In this document: one piece after another, positions 52,620 to 64,000 of the stretch
Layout of the letters: every line of letters starts with the position of its first letter
Numbering within the stretch: position 1 is the first letter of the stretch
Origin: Corynespora cassiicola
Lineage: Eukaryota; Ascomycota; Dothideomycetes; Pleosporales; Corynesporascaceae
Length of the DNA stretch: 64,000 bases
NCBI GenBank assembly: GCA_022059125.1
Contig: JAEUWY010000004.1
Coordinates: forward strand, 3,968,001 to 4,032,000
Reading direction: 5' to 3'
The notes under the pieces: generated by a model
What the model was told of the DNA's origin: nothing
Database searches by the model: none
The model's input: only the letters and a program-made list of their open reading frames with translations
Position numbers and translations under genes: made by a program

Positions 52620-55600
52620 ATGGGCGATTCTCCCCGCGGCGACTTGAAGTCGGCATATCGCTATCTCCAGCATCCTTTGCCCATTGATTCGGAGAATCCT
52701 CGGACGCTGCACCCCCAGCACGCCGCCGTCGTTGGTGCTACTCCCTCCCTTTCGCTGCCGCGACGGGCGCATCCACTCCCACACCCGCTCCCGTATTTCG
52801 CGCCCCTCGCACACGCACACCTCGCACACCTCGCCCCTCCGCCACCCCGCCAGAACAACGCCCTGCTGCTCCTGCACCCGCTGCTGCATCTCACCCGCAT
52901 CGACGAACTGCCCTCCCAGCCCTCCCGAGCGCTGCCCTGTCCCACCGTCATCGTGTCTCCGCACTACCAGAGCCCGACTACGGAGCGGGATCCCGCTCGC
53001 CCCGTGGTGAAAAAGCCTTCGTCGAACAACGCCCACGCGCGTCAGGACACCGATGGGCATAAAGGCCAAGCGCACAGCGTTCAGAGCAGCGCACCGACGA
53101 TGACGTCGAACGGCACCCCCGCCGCTCAATCCAAACGCGACGACCGCCAGCAACAGCAACAACAGCAGCAGCAGCAGCAGCAGCAACATTATCAAAATCC
53201 CTCCCAGCGACAGCAGCGACCCTCCATCGTCTCTCACCATTCGAATTCGGTGCCCTCGACCCCCCTGCAGGCCCCTCGCCAGTATGAGTCGCGCTCACGC
53301 TCGCCCTCCCCCAATGGCGGCCTGGGCAGTCACTCTCCGCGTTCCGTCTCCTCCGAAGCCAACGGCGCCATGCCGACCCTGAGGGCCGGCCGCGTCTACA
53401 AGTGCCAATACGAGACCAATGCGGGTCTGGGGCGCCGACGCATGCCCTACACCTCGTCCGACCTCTTGGAGAAGGCAAAGGAGGAGCCCAAGAAGACGCT
53501 GGACCCTAGCGAGGATGGCAAGCTGAGTGGCGACATGCGCGAGTTGTACGGCCGGTTGCTGCCCTCGCAGGAGAATGCAGATAACCGCGAAAAATTCGTT
53601 AGGAAGCTGCAATCAATTCTGGAAACAGAATGGCCCGGCAATGAGTTCAAGGTCCACGTCTTTGGCTCCTCTGGCAACATGTTGTACACGGGCGAGAGTG
53701 ACGGTAAGCCTCAGCCAAGACCCTGACCCTGACTCTGCTGACATGCCGCTACAGTTGACGTATGCATCCAAACGCCCATGAAAAGGCTGGAGGAGATGCA
53801 TTGTCTGGCCGATGCACTGGCAAGGAGTACGTCTTTACTTCTCTCTTATTCCCCACCCCCTGTGATTGCGTATCCTTCGCTCTGGTACCCTGTGCTGACC
53901 TTTTGTTTTCAACAGATGGCATGGAACGGGTCGTTTGCGTGCCGCAGGCCAAGGTCAAGATTGTAAAAGTTTGGGACCCAGTCCTCAAGCTTGCCTGTGA
54001 CATGAATGTCAATAACACGCTAGCCCTCGAGAACACACGCATGATCAAGACCTATATCCAAATTGATGAACGCGTGCGGCCGCTAGCTATGATCATCAAG
54101 TATTGGACCAAACAACGGATCTTGAACGATGCCGGTGAGAACGCCACCTCATCTTGTCCGAACCTCACTAACGCGCGACAGCTCTTGGCGGCACCATCAG
54201 CTCCTACACTTGGATCTGCATGATTCTCAACTTCCTCCAGACCCGCGATCCTCCGATATTGCCTTCTCTCCATGAGTCCCCACATCGCGCCACAGACAAG
54301 CCCACAGGTGAGCCTTCGCAGTCGGCATTTGCCGATGACTTGGACAAGTTAAGAGGGTTTGGGAAGGACAACAAAGAAACTCTTGGTCAATTGCTCTTCA
54401 ACTTTTTCCGGCGCTATGGTCACGAAATAGACTATGAGAAATACGTTATTTCTGTGCGGCAGGGTCGCCTTCTCACAAGAGAGGAGAAGAATTGGCACTT
54501 GGAGGGCCTGCAGAAGGAGGCCCGGAATCGCCTTTGTGTAGAAGAGCCATTCAACATTGAGCGGAATCTTGGAAATTCGGCCGACGATTTTGCATGGCGC
54601 GGCATTCACTTGGAGATCAGACGCGCTTTTGATCTGCTTGCAGAGGGCCAACAGCTCACCAAGGCGTGTGAACAGTTTGAATTCCCGCCCGAGGAGAAGA
54701 ATCCGGCTCTGTTTAAGAAGCCAACGTCGTCGAAGCCCACATTGACATCCAGTGTTCCGAGCATACGAAGCGGCCGGGGTGGCTCAGGTCATCGTGGCGG
54801 AAGAGGAGGCTACAACCAGAAGAATGGCAATTACGGGAGGAGATCTTCGAGTAGTGCATCGTACAACTCGAACCGCCCGTATCTGAACAGTCCACCGATT
54901 CCCACCATGGCTGCCCAGGATTACTTCCCCCGAGGCCTGAATGAGCAGCTGCACGATCAACTCTTTCAGCAATATCAGATGTTGGAGATGCAGTCAAATT
55001 CGTTACGCGCGCAGCTTGCCATGCAGCAGCAGCGCCAGCAAGCACAACAGGTACATGCTGCTCAGCTACATGCCCACTCAGTAGCTCAGGCACAGGCGCA
55101 GGCACATAGTCGAGGCGTTGCTAGCACTAACGGATCGCCCCAAAAGTCGCCGTTTGTCAACGGCCGGACGAGTCCTCGTCTCGCCGATCTGAGCCTCCCA
55201 GCTAATGCCGGTCTACCTCAGGGTTTTCTGTACCACTATCCTGGTTTCTTCGATCCTTCCCAAGGAAATACGGCTGCGGCGCAGGATGCCTCGCGGACGA
55301 ATCCTTCCTCTCCATCACTCGCAAACAGTGTTCCGGGTCTTCGGCGAGGAGCCCATCGCGCATCGAATGCTAGCGACTCCGGTTCCATTCGCTCGCAGTC
55401 GCAGCCCGCCCGTGCTGGGGCACAGCAACCTGTCGTTGCGGGATATGCTCCCATGCCCTACTATGATCCCACGACAGCGGCGACGTTTGCGGGCTATCCC
55501 ATTGCGCGGTCTACGCAGGAGATTCCAAATTCACAGCCAACAGCAGATCCGCAGTATAGCCCCCTGTCCGGTTACCCTGAACCGGTCCCTGGTGCCGAGC

Positions 55601-56763
55601 ATGGTACGCCCAAGGAATACGTCGGTTACTCTTTTGCGGAACAGCCGCCAGCTCGCTCGTTGCAGGAATATACTCCGCAGCAGATACCCTCCTACACCGA
55701 GCTTGCGCAACGCCGCCGCAGAGTGTCGTCGGAGATTACTCAGCCGCTTTTGAATACGGCCCTAAGACGAGTCTCTAGGTCTCCGTCACCGCTCGGTGGG
55801 CACGTTCGCAGTTACTCGACGGGCATCGCGGCACAGCAGGGCCAGAACAGCCAGCATCGCAAAGATCGCATCGACTCGACGCATCCAGCGGTCGACAATG
55901 GGCCCGTCATCGTGAATGGATCGTTCCCTTCTCAGCCGCCCCCGTCACGTCCTCGGAGTGACACGGTGGAATCCGTCTCCCCAGCGGATACGACAAATCC
56001 ATCGCCGTTGGGAATCTACTTGAACAACCAAGACCAGAGCCGAATGTCAAATGTCGAGCAGCAACGCCTCATTGTGGAAGAACTCCAGCGCCAAAAGGCG
56101 GAAATAATTCAAGCCAGCATCGCCAATGGTTCCATTAAGGAAGGACCCATGGCTGACATGAGCAACTTGGCCCGCGTGCCGAGCGCCAGCCAACAGACTT
56201 TCACAAACCTGCCCGAGGGATGGATAAACTATGACTCGAGCGGTGGAGACCAAGGTAACCATTCAGATGATGTCTCGCCCACTCGTGTGCAGCCTCAGCA
56301 GCACTGGCGACCAGCACCGTACACCAACGGTCTGAACCCACTGGACACCATGAACGCACCTCGTGCGCCACCGCAGGAGATCAAATCCGCGGGGCTGCCA
56401 TTGCTTTCGCCGGTATTCGAGACTCGCACGCCCTCGCCAACCGTCACGCGCCAGCCAGAGCCGTCCAAGCTTGCAAATGGCTTGAAGCCACAGGGAAAAG
56501 AGAATAACAACGCACAACCGCGTCGTTCTTCGCACACGCCTGCGTCTGCGCCCAAGGAAAATAACCAGCGCAACCAGCACAAGAGCCCGGCGCAGGGCAA
56601 TGACAAGGGGGGGAAGGCTAGTGCAGGCAACAACTCTCCCAATACATGGCAGCAGTCTCACGGCAAGAGGAAGAAGAAGGGCAAGCCTGGCAACAAGTCG
56701 ACCGACACCAAGCCTGCTGGTGAGCCTCTGCCTGCAAATGCAGCAGATCGCAAGGGCGGATAA
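52620..56763 (+). CDS. Cid1-type poly(A)/poly(U) nucleotidyltransferase, long form
   Basis: Four exons, 52620-53703, 53755-53826, 53916-54134 and 54182-56763, encode 1318 aa. The introns are 51, 89 and 47 bp. The non-canonical polymerase core is clear: F-G-S-S-G-N-M-L then S-D-V-D-V-C-I (two metal-binding Asp, across the first splice), V-K-I-V-K-V-W-D-P (third Asp), Y-W-T-K-Q-R then G-G-T-I-S-S-Y-T-W, and a PAP/25A-associated segment L-G-Q-L-L-F-N-F-F-R-R-Y-G. Such enzymes add A or U tails to RNA 3' ends. The core is flanked by disordered regions: a Pro-rich N-terminus with 13 Gln, then R-G-G, Gln-rich and Ser-rich stretches and a Lys-rich C-terminus. The start could instead be the ATG at 53099. 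Confidence 0.88.
53148..53186 (+). repeat. CAG/CAA repeat encoding 13 glutamines
   Basis: Thirteen consecutive Gln codons, mixed CAG and CAA, in the N-terminal part of the Cid1-type gene. Such tracts often vary in length between strains. Confidence 0.95.
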
Positions 56764-58693
56764 GACTAGCCTCGGCCTCCCTTCTCAACTACTTTTTGTC
56801 CATGTTTTGGTCCATGCCTGTACCACTTGTTTGCAATAACTGCGGCTTGGATATCCGCAGAGAGCTCGGCGCTCCCGTCGTCTATGTTGATCGAGGCCCG
56901 CGGCGACGCCTCGCATTTGATGCCGAGCTAATTCTGATTATTACGCAGCGCTCAAGACAGTCACCTGGATCGATCGACATTGTGAGAGGTTCTCACGTAC
57001 AGTGCGCGGTGAGGTCTGACATGTGGTGGCAGAAGTTTTGATTTTTGCGCGCGCTAAGGGGCATGCACGTTAGGTGAAAGAGGCTACTCAGGAAGCGGAG
57101 AGGCGGGAGAGTGAGATTGGGGTGGAGAGAAGACAATGAGAGAGGAAGAGGGAGAGTGAGGAGAATATCGTTGTTCGCATAGTAGAAGGATCCACCCATA
57201 CACAGGAAGCCGTGCAGTCTCCCCTACCCCTCCCATCCATTGGTTTGAGGAAACTGGGTATATCCAAAAAATGGCATGGCGGAACTTATTCAAAGCGCTT
57301 GAAAGTTTTTTTTACCCCCCCTTTACTTTTCCTCCTTTTTTTCATCTTCTCTATATCAAATCTTGCATTCCCGAGAGCTTTCATGTCATTTCCCCACCCG
57401 TCTCATCCGTCTTGACTGTTTCCAAAGTCATCAAAGCTCGTATGAGGTTCTTCTTTGTTTCCCCATAAAATCCCGGGAGGTCCTAGGATTTTTTTGATTT
57501 TTTTTCCCTTTTCCTCTTTCCTTTCAATGTTTTTTTTTTCTTCTATTTCCACATGTGTTTAGGCTATTTTTTCGGTCTGGGCTGTGATTGATCAAGAACG
57601 AATACCATCCATGCGAGCAAAGCGAGAGGAGTTTTTGTCTTTTTTTTTGGGAGGAGGGAAAAGGGGGAATGGGTGAGGAGGGATGAGGTGGGCGGGGGGT
57701 GAAGAATTACATCAAAATGGATTCTGTGTTTTTTTTTCTTTCTTTTCTCTTTTTCGTACCATGTGTTTGTCTCGGTTTTTTTTTCTCTCTCATGTGGCAG
57801 GTGGGGTGGGAGAGGGAGAAGGAGGGTTACCTAAAGATTTGGGATTGGGGGATTGGGGAGGGTGGATATGCTATGGGTGGGGGGTTATGAGTATTGAGGG
57901 GCGAGGAGGTGTTGTATGCCTGGCGCGATGGAGGGACGGACGGTGCCTACCTACCTCGTAGGTTTATCGCCACCGTTGCTGGGACTGCGCGCATGCACTT
58001 TGGTCTTGCCTCGCTTCGCCTCGCCTTGCGTTTGCCTGCTCGTAGCTTCTTGCCACGTCCCACCTACTTCCGATTCCGATCCCGGTTCCGGTTCCGAGTC
58101 CGAGCTGCATGTTTGTCGGTCTGTCGAGGCATCTAAAGGCGTTGTTTTTCCACCGGGGCACTGGGTTTTCTTGGTACATGCTCTAGGTCTGTTGTTGTTA
58201 CTTGTATGCATGTATGGGATGGGGGGGATGGCGGATAGACGGCGGGGTGGGAGGCTGGTTTGGGGTGGGCTTGAGCTGCGCTGGCTTCAGGCAAGCTTCA
58301 CATGGGTTGGGAAGGGGGTAAAGGAATGAGAAAGGTGCGAGGGTTCCTCGAGGCAAAAACGGATTCAAATGGGTTAGAATAGGATAGCACAGGATCAAGT
58401 CTTTAAATAAAAAGTTGTAAAATACAGGGCTGGGACTGGGACTAGGACTGTGATACTTGGGTTTGTGTATTGGTCAGGGCTGATCATATGATAGGTAAAA
58501 CTACTCAATATGTACAGAGGAAAGCGTGTGAGATGGTTATAAAACAGAAGGAAAGTTTTGTTTGCTTTTGCCGCCTTCCACGCATCGCGTACGGGTCTCG
58601 ACTAGATCTCCATGCTCTTTTCCACCTCCTTTCCCCGTTTATCTCTCCTCTCTCCGACTCTTCACGCTTCATCTTACCTCCTTCTCTCCCAAC
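56764..58693. other. Convergent intergenic region with pyrimidine/T tracts
   Basis: About 1.9 kb. Long T- and CT-rich tracts lie at 57300-57560 and 57630-57790, and G-rich tracts around 57640-57700 and 57800-57900. No gene is supported on either strand. It is probably extended 3' UTRs of two converging genes. Confidence 0.5.
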
Positions 58694-60412
58694 TCATACC
58701 CCCAACTTAAACCCCCCAGGAACACCCGTCTGAAACACGCCGTGAGGATCGTACTTTTTACTCACCGCCTTCATAAAGTCTACACTCGTCGCTCCATAAC
58801 TCGAAATCGGATCCTGCCACTTGGCCGCATAATTCAGATACACAAACTCGTTGTGCACCCCCCTCTCCCTCTCCAACGCCACAATATCGCCCTCCAACCT
58901 CTTGATCCGCGCCTCGACGCGCGCGTCATCAAGCGGCAGCTGCCATGAAACGGTGATTAGCACATTGACCAGGTCCTCGTCGAAGCGATCCAAGCCCAGC
59001 ACATTCCCGCCCGTGTCCTCGGACTTGGAATAGAAGGCGTGTGGCAGCGGCTGGAACGTCAGCACGAAGATGAGGCCCACGACCAAGAGCAGGTCCTTCG
59101 CCGCGTCGTCGGCTAGCGCGAAGATACCCGCCATGACCTCCGCGCTGACGCCGTGGTCCACGTTCGCAAACGTCGCCGTGACGAACATGTTGCTCCGGCT
59201 GTTGGTCGCCACCTGCGCGGCCGCAATCTCATCGGTGAAGGCCGTCAGCTCGTCGACGCGCATCGTGGACAGGAGCTTGGGCATGGCGTCGAGGGGCGCG
59301 AAGGCGGGTGGGGGCCACGAGACGCTGCCGTTTGTGTAGGCCACGTTGTGGATGATGCTAGGCACGCCCGCGATCCAGGCAAAGTCCGAAATGAGGGCCG
59401 CGTACGGGTCGAAGTTTTCGCTCGAGGCGAAGCGTGGGAACCAGTCGAAGACGAGCGGCGCGTTGGTTGGGGGTTGCCCGATGGTGCCGCCCCAGAAGTC
59501 GGGTTGCGGGAACACGCGGGCGTCGAAGCGGGTCACGACTGCGAAGTTGTTGCTGCCGCCTTTGAGGGCGCGGAAGAGGTCCGGGTTTCGGTAAGGACTG
59601 GCGGTGGTGATGGTGCCGTTTGCGAGGACGACTTCCATGGCGATGATGTTGTCGCAAGCGAAGCCGTAGCGGCCCGAGAAGAAGGATACGCCCCCTGGTG
59701 ATGTTGGTCAATCGTGGGGACCTTGTGGGAGATTGGGAATGGAAAAATACCTCCTGTTATGAGTCCGGCTGTACCGACTGGCGTCACGCGGCCGCCTACC
59801 ATGGCAAGGTCAAGTTCGTCGAGTGGACCATACACATTGCCCCATCTATTGCCAGGACCGATGCTGACGTAGCTTTGATCATTGGAAACAGTGACCGAGT
59901 TCATACTCTGAAGATCTAGAGTGGCGCCTCCATTGATGTTTGCTGCTCCCCCAATAGGCGTGTGGCTAATAGAGTGTCAGCGGAGTATCAAGTGCCTGGA
60001 TCAATCGTCACCTACCCAGCACCCCGCACGGCAAATTTGCATCCTTCGACATTTGCTCGGAAGCCGACGCTGAGGATGGTAACGGCTAGAGATACATCTT
60101 GTGTGCTTGTTGGGATGACAATGCATTCAGGCGAAACACTTTGCTCTTGGGTGGACCAAAAGGTCAGTTGCGAGGCAGTGTACCTGCCGTCCAAAGCGGT
60201 GTGGACTTTGTCGGGCAAAAAGTAACTCAAAGTGGTGCACTGTATGACTCAATCAGTGCACAACTAATCAACCGCTGTATCCTTACACATGCTCCTCCTT
60301 CCTTGGTCAACTGATCCAGTATGGCATTCAAATCAATGGGTGCGGCCCGGGCACAATTGAACAAGCGCAGCGAAAAAAGTAAAAACCAGCAAACTTTGGT
60401 GGAGGCCGCCAT
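58694..60412 (-). CDS. Secreted FAD-linked oxidoreductase (BBE-like)
   Basis: Four exons, 60287-60412, 60016-60239, 59751-59965 and 58694-59694, encode 521 aa. The introns are 47-56 bp. A signal peptide covers residues 1-23 (C-W-F-L-L-F-S-L-R-L). The PCMH-type FAD domain shows E-C-I-V-I-P-T-S-T-Q-D-V, then V-R-G-A-G-H-T-P-I-G-G with the His that usually binds FAD covalently, then G-P-G-N-R-W-G-N-V-Y. L-I-T-G-G-G-V-S-F-F-S-G-R-Y-G-F-A-C-D-N follows across the last splice. The C-terminus has the berberine-bridge-enzyme signature Y-L-N-Y-A-A-K-W-Q-D-P. Such enzymes oxidise sugars, alcohols or secondary metabolites outside the cell or in biosynthetic clusters. The substrate is not evident. Confidence 0.92.
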
Positions 60413-61641
60413 GTTGCAGAAACAACGAATAGCCAACACATTGAAAGGACAATTCTCCTAGACTTATATATAGGAGCCGAAAGCTAGGTCCGGCCAGCGC
60501 AATGACACGGTCGCACTGAAAACTTTGTTCTTCGCTCCTCGATCAAGGAAGCAATTCCTGGAAACACCCAGGCCAAGTGCGACTACGCGACGGTATGTGG
60601 TTGATGTGCTAGCACCCTCCCAAAGAGGCACATCGTGAGTCGATCGGCCCCTAAAACGGAGATCTGGATCCCCGGGTGTGCGCATTGCTCGACAGGGGCA
60701 CGCGGGAGGCTGGCTAAATAGTGGGTGTCCACGATAGAATGCCTGACGCCCCGTCAAGCACGATGATGGAGGCCAAGCGGTGGTCCTCGGACGTTGCGGC
60801 CTCGCATGCTTGCAATCGTCGGAGCCTGGAGTGCGTAGAGCAATCTGTAAGGATCTGGATACGACGTGTAGATGGGCCTCTTGCGTCCGTGGCGGACGCG
60901 ATTGGCTCCCGGGCCCTATCCAGCTCGTAAACGGGCGGCCTTCCCGCGGCGCTGGCGGTGCTTCTGGCTTCCGATGGGCTTTGCAATTTGCATCTGGGTG
61001 AAAGTACCGGCAGGTCTCGTGGACTTGTTTGTCGGAGGAGGAGGTTCGATAGCTCGATCCAGGTTGCTGGATCTCAGCTGAGGGCGGTCAGGGTGTAGCG
61101 AGAATACGGAGGTTGAGTGGAGAGTCCGAGGAGCTATTCAGCCAAAACTAGATTGCGACTGCAGGTTACACGGCGTTGATGCGGGCAACTTCTCCGCCTC
61201 TAAGGAGGGGGGAGGTAAAATCAGTAACGTTGAATTTCCTGGTAAAACATAGCAAGTGCTGTAGCGGGATTGGTGAGTGATCAGTGGCGGATGTAAGGCA
61301 GTATTCAGGTTGCCATTTCGGTGGGGCATGTATGCACCGACTGTAGCGCCGCGACCGCCAACCCTGGTTCCTGCATCTACACAGCCGAAGGAAACAAGTC
61401 CGAGGATTTGTGAGAGTGCGAGACTGTGAGATAATCATCAAGGGTAGTGTCGAAGTGGATTGCCATGACTGCGTTATCGGGTCACTTGGACAGCTGCAAG
61501 AAGGTGTTTCCGAAGGTAACGATGATCGGCATTATCAGAGCAGTTACGTTTATGGACTATTCTGTTTTGCCTGGACATTGACAGCCTTATTTTTTTTTAT
61601 AAAAAAAATGTCAACGTAAACCGAAACGATGGAACGACGGT
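60413..61641. other. Intergenic, promoter of the FAD oxidoreductase
   Basis: About 1.2 kb between two minus-strand genes. A TATA box lies at 60463-60473. Open frames on both strands are short and unconvincing. A T-rich tract lies at about 61588-61610. Confidence 0.5.
60463..60473 (-). promoter_or_regulatory. TATA box of the FAD oxidoreductase gene
   Basis: On the minus strand this reads CTATATATAAG, about 50 bp before the ATG at 60412. It is the clearest TATA box in the window. Confidence 0.6.
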
Positions 61642-62510
61642 CTATAACGAACCTTCTGGCCGTTGGTAATCCTCACATACAAAGTCCGGGGCATAGTTTA
61701 CTTTTAAAAGCAGACTTCCTTCCGGGAAAGTTTTCCTTGTACCGTCTGGCAGGGTGACTTCTCTTCCCGCACTGGCGTTTATCCGTGGAGTCCATTGACT
61801 CTGCAGGCGGTTTTCTCGAGCGACGTCGGGCTTTAGGCGATATAGCTTCTTTGGTAGGGGAATACAGGTGCTCAAGATGGCAAGGTCTGTTGTCTCCTCA
61901 TACTCTCCGGGCTCAGCCGTGACATGTGCAGCCGTGGCTTCGAAATCGCTCCCGCCATCGCCCCCGCTATACTTCTGCCCCGTCGCGTAAACTTCCCCCT
62001 GGTCGTAGTCTTCTAGTGTCGGATAGCCTACGCCAAGAATGTCCAAGTCTTCACGGATACTACCATGCACAGACTCATAATTTACACGTCTGTTGAAGGT
62101 CAGCGAAATGGGATTATCAAGATAAAAGGACTTATATACTTGATGGAAACGTCTTCGATCTTGATCCGTATCTTCCACACAACATTGGTGCTCTCGGCGC
62201 ATCCGGCTTCGACGTCGTCTTCGGTGGCAAAACCCTCGACGTACCAGACGGCCCCGTCGTGGGGTGTTTTCGCATCAATGACCAGGAATGGTTCTTCGTC
62301 TGCCTGTCCCCTCACCATATCTGCGTGACTCAGACTATGGTGGTCAGATCTGTCGTGTATGAAAAGGGTCATGGGATTCACGGCTTGTACAAAACAAGCC
62401 CCACGAGCAAAGGCCTCATGGACAGCATCCAATTGTTCACTAGAGAGCTTGGCTGTCGCAAAGGCCGTGAAGCGCTCTCTCGGCTCGTCCTTGTCGTGAT
62501 TGTAGATCAT
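61642..62510 (-). CDS. Orphan protein, 272 aa
   Basis: Two exons, 62140-62510 and 61642-62089, encode 272 aa. The 50-bp intron has donor GTATAT, a GCTGACC branch and acceptor CAG, and it joins the two long frames in phase (V-S-I-K then R-V-N-Y-E). The first half (F-T-A-F-A-T-A-K-L-S-S-E-Q-L-D-A-V and E-P-F-L-V-I-D-A-K-T-P) and the acidic second half are soluble and balanced. There is no signal peptide or TM segment. I do not recognise the family. Similar two-part proteins occur as small expanded families in filamentous fungi, but I cannot name one with confidence. Confidence 0.72.
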
Positions 62511-63512
62511 GGCGGAGTTGGATTGTATGCTTGTTGGTCGCGATTATTTGGGAAGACGGCGATGTTGCGTTGACTTCTTTATACAACCGTCCCCACATTA
62601 TCTTGGTCGCCTTGCCACGGTGAAGGGTACTTTTAGCGGCTATGCTGCCTAGATTTCGCCCGGGTGCTTGCCGGGTTGGCCGCCCCCAAGCTTGGCTTCC
62701 TATCTCCATCTCTTGTCAAAGATTCTGAATCGTGGTAGATATGGTCGGCATGAAGGGGTTTTCTTAGTCCAGGGTCGCGAGGCCTACCCGTCAAGCGACG
62801 CACGTACCCCGATTGGATTAGGAGAAGCCGTTGTATTCAAGCATGGGAGAGCCCTGGACCAGAAAGATTTCAGGGTCCAACGACGTCAGTCCAAGAGGCG
62901 CATTGTTGCGGTGATACATCAACGGGTTGAGATGTGCCCGCCTTGTCGCATCACATGACTCTGTCGTCCTGAATCAGATGAGATCGGATCAATTGCCCAT
63001 GGCTGCGCAACTCATCTCCACGAAACCTTGTCTCCTATGCAAGGTGAGGCCTCTCATCCACCCGCTTGCTTCGCGCAGAGGGAAGAGAGGGCGGCTGTGT
63101 CTTGTTCTGGGCGGGAGTGCGGAGGAGAGAAGAGGCACGGCCAGTGGGCAGCTGGCTGGGCGGCTGGGGGGCTCCAGACGGGGGCGGCAGAGGCTGCAGG
63201 TCTCATGAGGCCCACGACGTGTGGCTCCGTCAATGGAGGAGGCGTGCTCGAGGCGTGCTGCTCGACGGGCGCATGTGCTGGCGCTGGGAGTCTCGTACAT
63301 AGTGCCCCTGTCGGCGGCGGCGTTACGGATCAATCAAAGCTTCTGCCCCCACATGAGGGCCCGCATGAAGCAGCGACGAGTGCAAAAGCGCAGCCTCGCC
63401 CACCAGTCGCCAGCCGTTATTCGGTACTCCTGGCACGCGTGCGTCTTCTCCAGAGACGCCTGCATCCTGCAACCCGCATCCCGCACCTGCATCTCTGCGC
63501 TGGTCCCTAGCA
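62511..63512. other. Divergent intergenic region
   Basis: About 1 kb between the minus-strand orphan and the plus-strand gene at 63513. It is GC-rich from about 63060 onward. No gene is supported. Confidence 0.5.
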
Positions 63513-64000
63513 ATGGCCGACGACGTCCCGCCCGCCGCTAGCGAGGCCGCTGGCGAGCCAGACGCCCTGCCCGCCGAAGCTCCCCAGGAAAAAAGTCCGC
63601 CAGCTGTCTCCAAGGCCTCGCCCGCCTCTCCCTCCACCACCACCCGCCGCAAGATGGCCTCCAATGCCCCCGCCGCCTCCTCCAAGGACCCCGTCCCGCC
63701 GCGTCGGCCCACGACGACAGCCACCGCTGGGACGGCGGCCTCTGCCCGGCGGCCCACCACGTCGACCACGGGCACCGCGAGAGCTTCCACCACCGCCTCC
63801 CGCCCGCTGGCCAGCTCGACAATGCGCTCTGGCACCGCCGGCTCGAGCCTGAACAAGCCGCCGACGCGTCCGGCCCCGGGTACCACCGCCAGACGGACGG
63901 GCCTGACGCACAAGTCGACGGCCTCCGAGTCGGAGCCAGACATTGCTTCCATCACCTCCGGCGACGAGAACAAGAAGCCCACGGTCCGCCGCACGGGGCT
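63513..64000 (+). CDS. N-terminal part of a large protein, cut by the window edge
   Basis: The ATG at 63513 (context TAGCAATGGCC) opens a frame that stays open to the right edge, giving at least 162 aa. It is extremely rich in Ala, Pro, Ser, Thr and Arg, with R-R-P-T-T-T-like repeats, and ends in a more charged stretch (S-E-S-E-P-D-I-A-S-I-T-S-G-D-E-N-K-K). This looks like the disordered head of a longer protein, perhaps one with downstream coiled coils, but that part is outside the window. The antisense strand is also open because of high GC, but it has no better features. Confidence 0.65.
   Translation, partial: MADDVPPAASEAAGEPDALPAEAPQEKSPPAVSKASPASPSTTTRRKMASNAPAASSKDPVPPRRPTTTATAGTAASARRPTTSTTGTARASTTASRPLASSTMRSGTAGSSLNKPPTRPAPGTTARRTGLTHKSTASESEPDIASITSGDENKKPTVRRTG

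Noticed and set aside
63323..63994. 223-codon minus-strand frame antisense to the gene at the right edge
   Set aside because: It is the antisense shadow of a GC-rich, Ala/Thr/Pro-coding frame. The plus-strand frame has a good ATG context and runs open to the edge.

Overview
The window is nuclear DNA of a filamentous ascomycete (Pezizomycotina). Most genes carry short introns of about 45-60 bp with GTANGT-type donors and CTNAC-type branch points. The protein set (Rtt109, CAF-1 large subunit, Spo11, glucosylceramide synthase, secreted FAD oxidases, MFS pumps, a Baeyer-Villiger monooxygenase) is typical of that group. A strongly AT-rich transposon body with GC-normal ends points to repeat-induced point mutation (RIP). 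Dothideomycetes is my best guess for the class, but I cannot prove it from the sequence. I rebuilt exon structures by hand from splice signals, frame continuity and family similarity. I saw no tRNA, rRNA or CRISPR.

Layout. 0-9 kb: a cyanovirin-N homologue, a multi-pass membrane protein and a 1171-aa single-pass membrane protein of unknown role. 9-15 kb: a coiled-coil locus with an unresolved reading frame, mitoribosomal protein mL57, histone acetyltransferase Rtt109 and ceramide glucosyltransferase. 15-22 kb: an SDR reductase, an MFS exporter and a membrane-anchored protein with an aspartic-protease fold. 23-30 kb: the CAF-1 large subunit, divergent from spo11, then a Ser/Thr-rich orphan.

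30-46 kb looks like an accessory compartment. It holds a 992-aa fungus-specific membrane protein, two orphan small genes, an aminoglycoside-phosphotransferase-like gene that lacks the usual catalytic His, and degenerate coding fragments. It also holds a 2.2-kb inverted-repeat transposon with an AT-rich interior, followed by a Baeyer-Villiger monooxygenase beside an MFS transporter. 46-64 kb: a single-pass membrane protein with an internal duplication, an isochorismatase-family hydrolase with a 16-nt micro-exon, a Cid1-type nucleotidyltransferase, a secreted FAD-linked oxidoreductase, an orphan and a gene running off the right edge.

Genes that may work together: Rtt109 acetylates H3K56, the mark that promotes CAF-1 loading, and the large CAF-1 subunit lies about 11 kb away, though linkage alone does not prove co-regulation. 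The monooxygenase and neighbouring MFS gene could form a small modification/export unit. I did not find a clearly new multi-gene system. The most unusual signal is the 9.1-9.6 kb locus, where two overlapping frames meet at a TGATG junction.
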